From: an uncultured Clostridia bacterium
GTDB lineage: Bacteria > Bacillota > Clostridia > TANB77 > CAG-508
DNA: 13,504 bases
Reading direction: 5' to 3'
NCBI GenBank assembly: GCA_947595555.1
Contig: CANQES010000033.1
Span: 1 to 13,504 of the forward strand
Position numbers and translations under genes: made by a program. The notes beneath the pieces were generated by a model, which saw nothing but the letters and a program-made list of their open reading frames with translations, was not told where the DNA came from and made no database searches. Positions 13,199 to 13,504 of the stretch are shown one piece after another. Every line of letters begins with the position of its first letter. The stretch's first letter is position 1.

Positions 13199-13504
13199 AT
13201 GAGTGAAACAACAAACTTAAAATTGTTTAAGCATGATGATCCACCTAATAATACAAATCAGTTTGATGTAAAAAAAGCATTAAATGATAACTGGGATAAA
13301 GTAGATGATTTTGTAGGAAATATAAAAACAGAAATAAATACTCTTATAAATAAAAAAATAGTAAAAATCACAGAAGATATACTAGCAGAAACAGAATATG
13401 AACTACCTGTAAATTATACAGTAGGAAGCGGAAACTTAAAAATCTTCTGGGAAAATGTTTTATTAGAACCTGGAGATAGTGGTAATTATCAAGAAGTAGG
13501 AGAA
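13199..13504 (+). CDS. Tail appendage / baseplate protein, N-terminal part (runs off window)
   Basis: 102 codons, open to the last base. ATG 13199 lies behind AAAGGAGG (13185-13192), which overlaps nothing. The start SETTNLKLFKHDDPPNNTNQFDVKKALNDNWDKVDDF is typical of short tail proteins found after the tail-tip gene in clostridial and streptococcal prophages: 'L.K.DP..N...FD...ALN.NWDK.D' marks an N-terminal attachment domain. The next part (KIVKITEDILAETEYELPVNYTVGSGNLKIFWENVLLEPG) looks like the beginning of a beta-sandwich fibre domain. It probably decorates the tip. The rest is not in the window, so length and C-terminal activity are unknown. Confidence 0.7.
   Translation, partial: MSETTNLKLFKHDDPPNNTNQFDVKKALNDNWDKVDDFVGNIKTEINTLINKKIVKITEDILAETEYELPVNYTVGSGNLKIFWENVLLEPGDSGNYQEVGE

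Noticed and set aside
1..13504. tRNA genes, CRISPR arrays, insertion sequences, attachment sites
   Set aside because: None seen on either strand; intergenic space is small and accounted for by hairpins, leader and promoter.

Overview
The window is a stretch of the late structural region of a tailed phage or prophage with a long non-contractile tail (siphovirus type). All genes lie on the + strand. The DNA is very AT-rich, ribosome binding sites are close to AGGAGG, codons are strongly A/T-ending (AGA, TTA, ATA) and TGA is used as a stop in at least one tightly overlapped gene pair (8057-8060). This points to a low-GC Bacillota host (Clostridia or Bacilli) using the standard code, not a mycoplasma. 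Gene order and protein families match the Listeria phage A118 type of head-tail module.

Head region (2-5691): the C-terminal end of the portal protein, a minor head protein of the Phage_min_cap2 family with an extra C-terminal HNHP domain, a small helical protein that overlaps it, a GP20-type scaffold, an HK97-fold major capsid protein, and then the connector, head-closure and Minor_capsid_2-type proteins. The capsid gene ends in ten consecutive A residues. Right behind it lies a 97-codon open stretch with no start codon, in the -1 frame, encoding an Ig-like domain. The most economical reading is that a fraction of capsid subunits is extended to about 489 residues by slippage.

Tail region (5693-13504): tail terminator, major tail protein, a tail assembly chaperone pair (the second is Gp15 family), tape measure protein with nine 22-residue repeats, distal tail protein, a large tail-tip protein with a carbohydrate-binding-like domain, and the start of a further tail appendage protein. 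Between Gp15 and the tape measure sits a two-gene insertion (7695-8197: a basic membrane protein and a 46-residue zinc ribbon) behind a near-consensus sigma-A promoter, which looks like a moron.

Terminator-like hairpins stand before the scaffold, before the capsid gene, and on both sides of the major tail protein gene. The 184-base gap before the scaffold also holds further small hairpins close to its ribosome binding site. These hairpins flank the genes whose products are needed in the highest amounts, so they may set relative expression. No RNA genes, integrase, insertion sequences or CRISPR arrays were seen. I did not find a wholly new system. The points most worth testing are the capsid frameshift, the HNHP domain with its small neighbour, and the moron.
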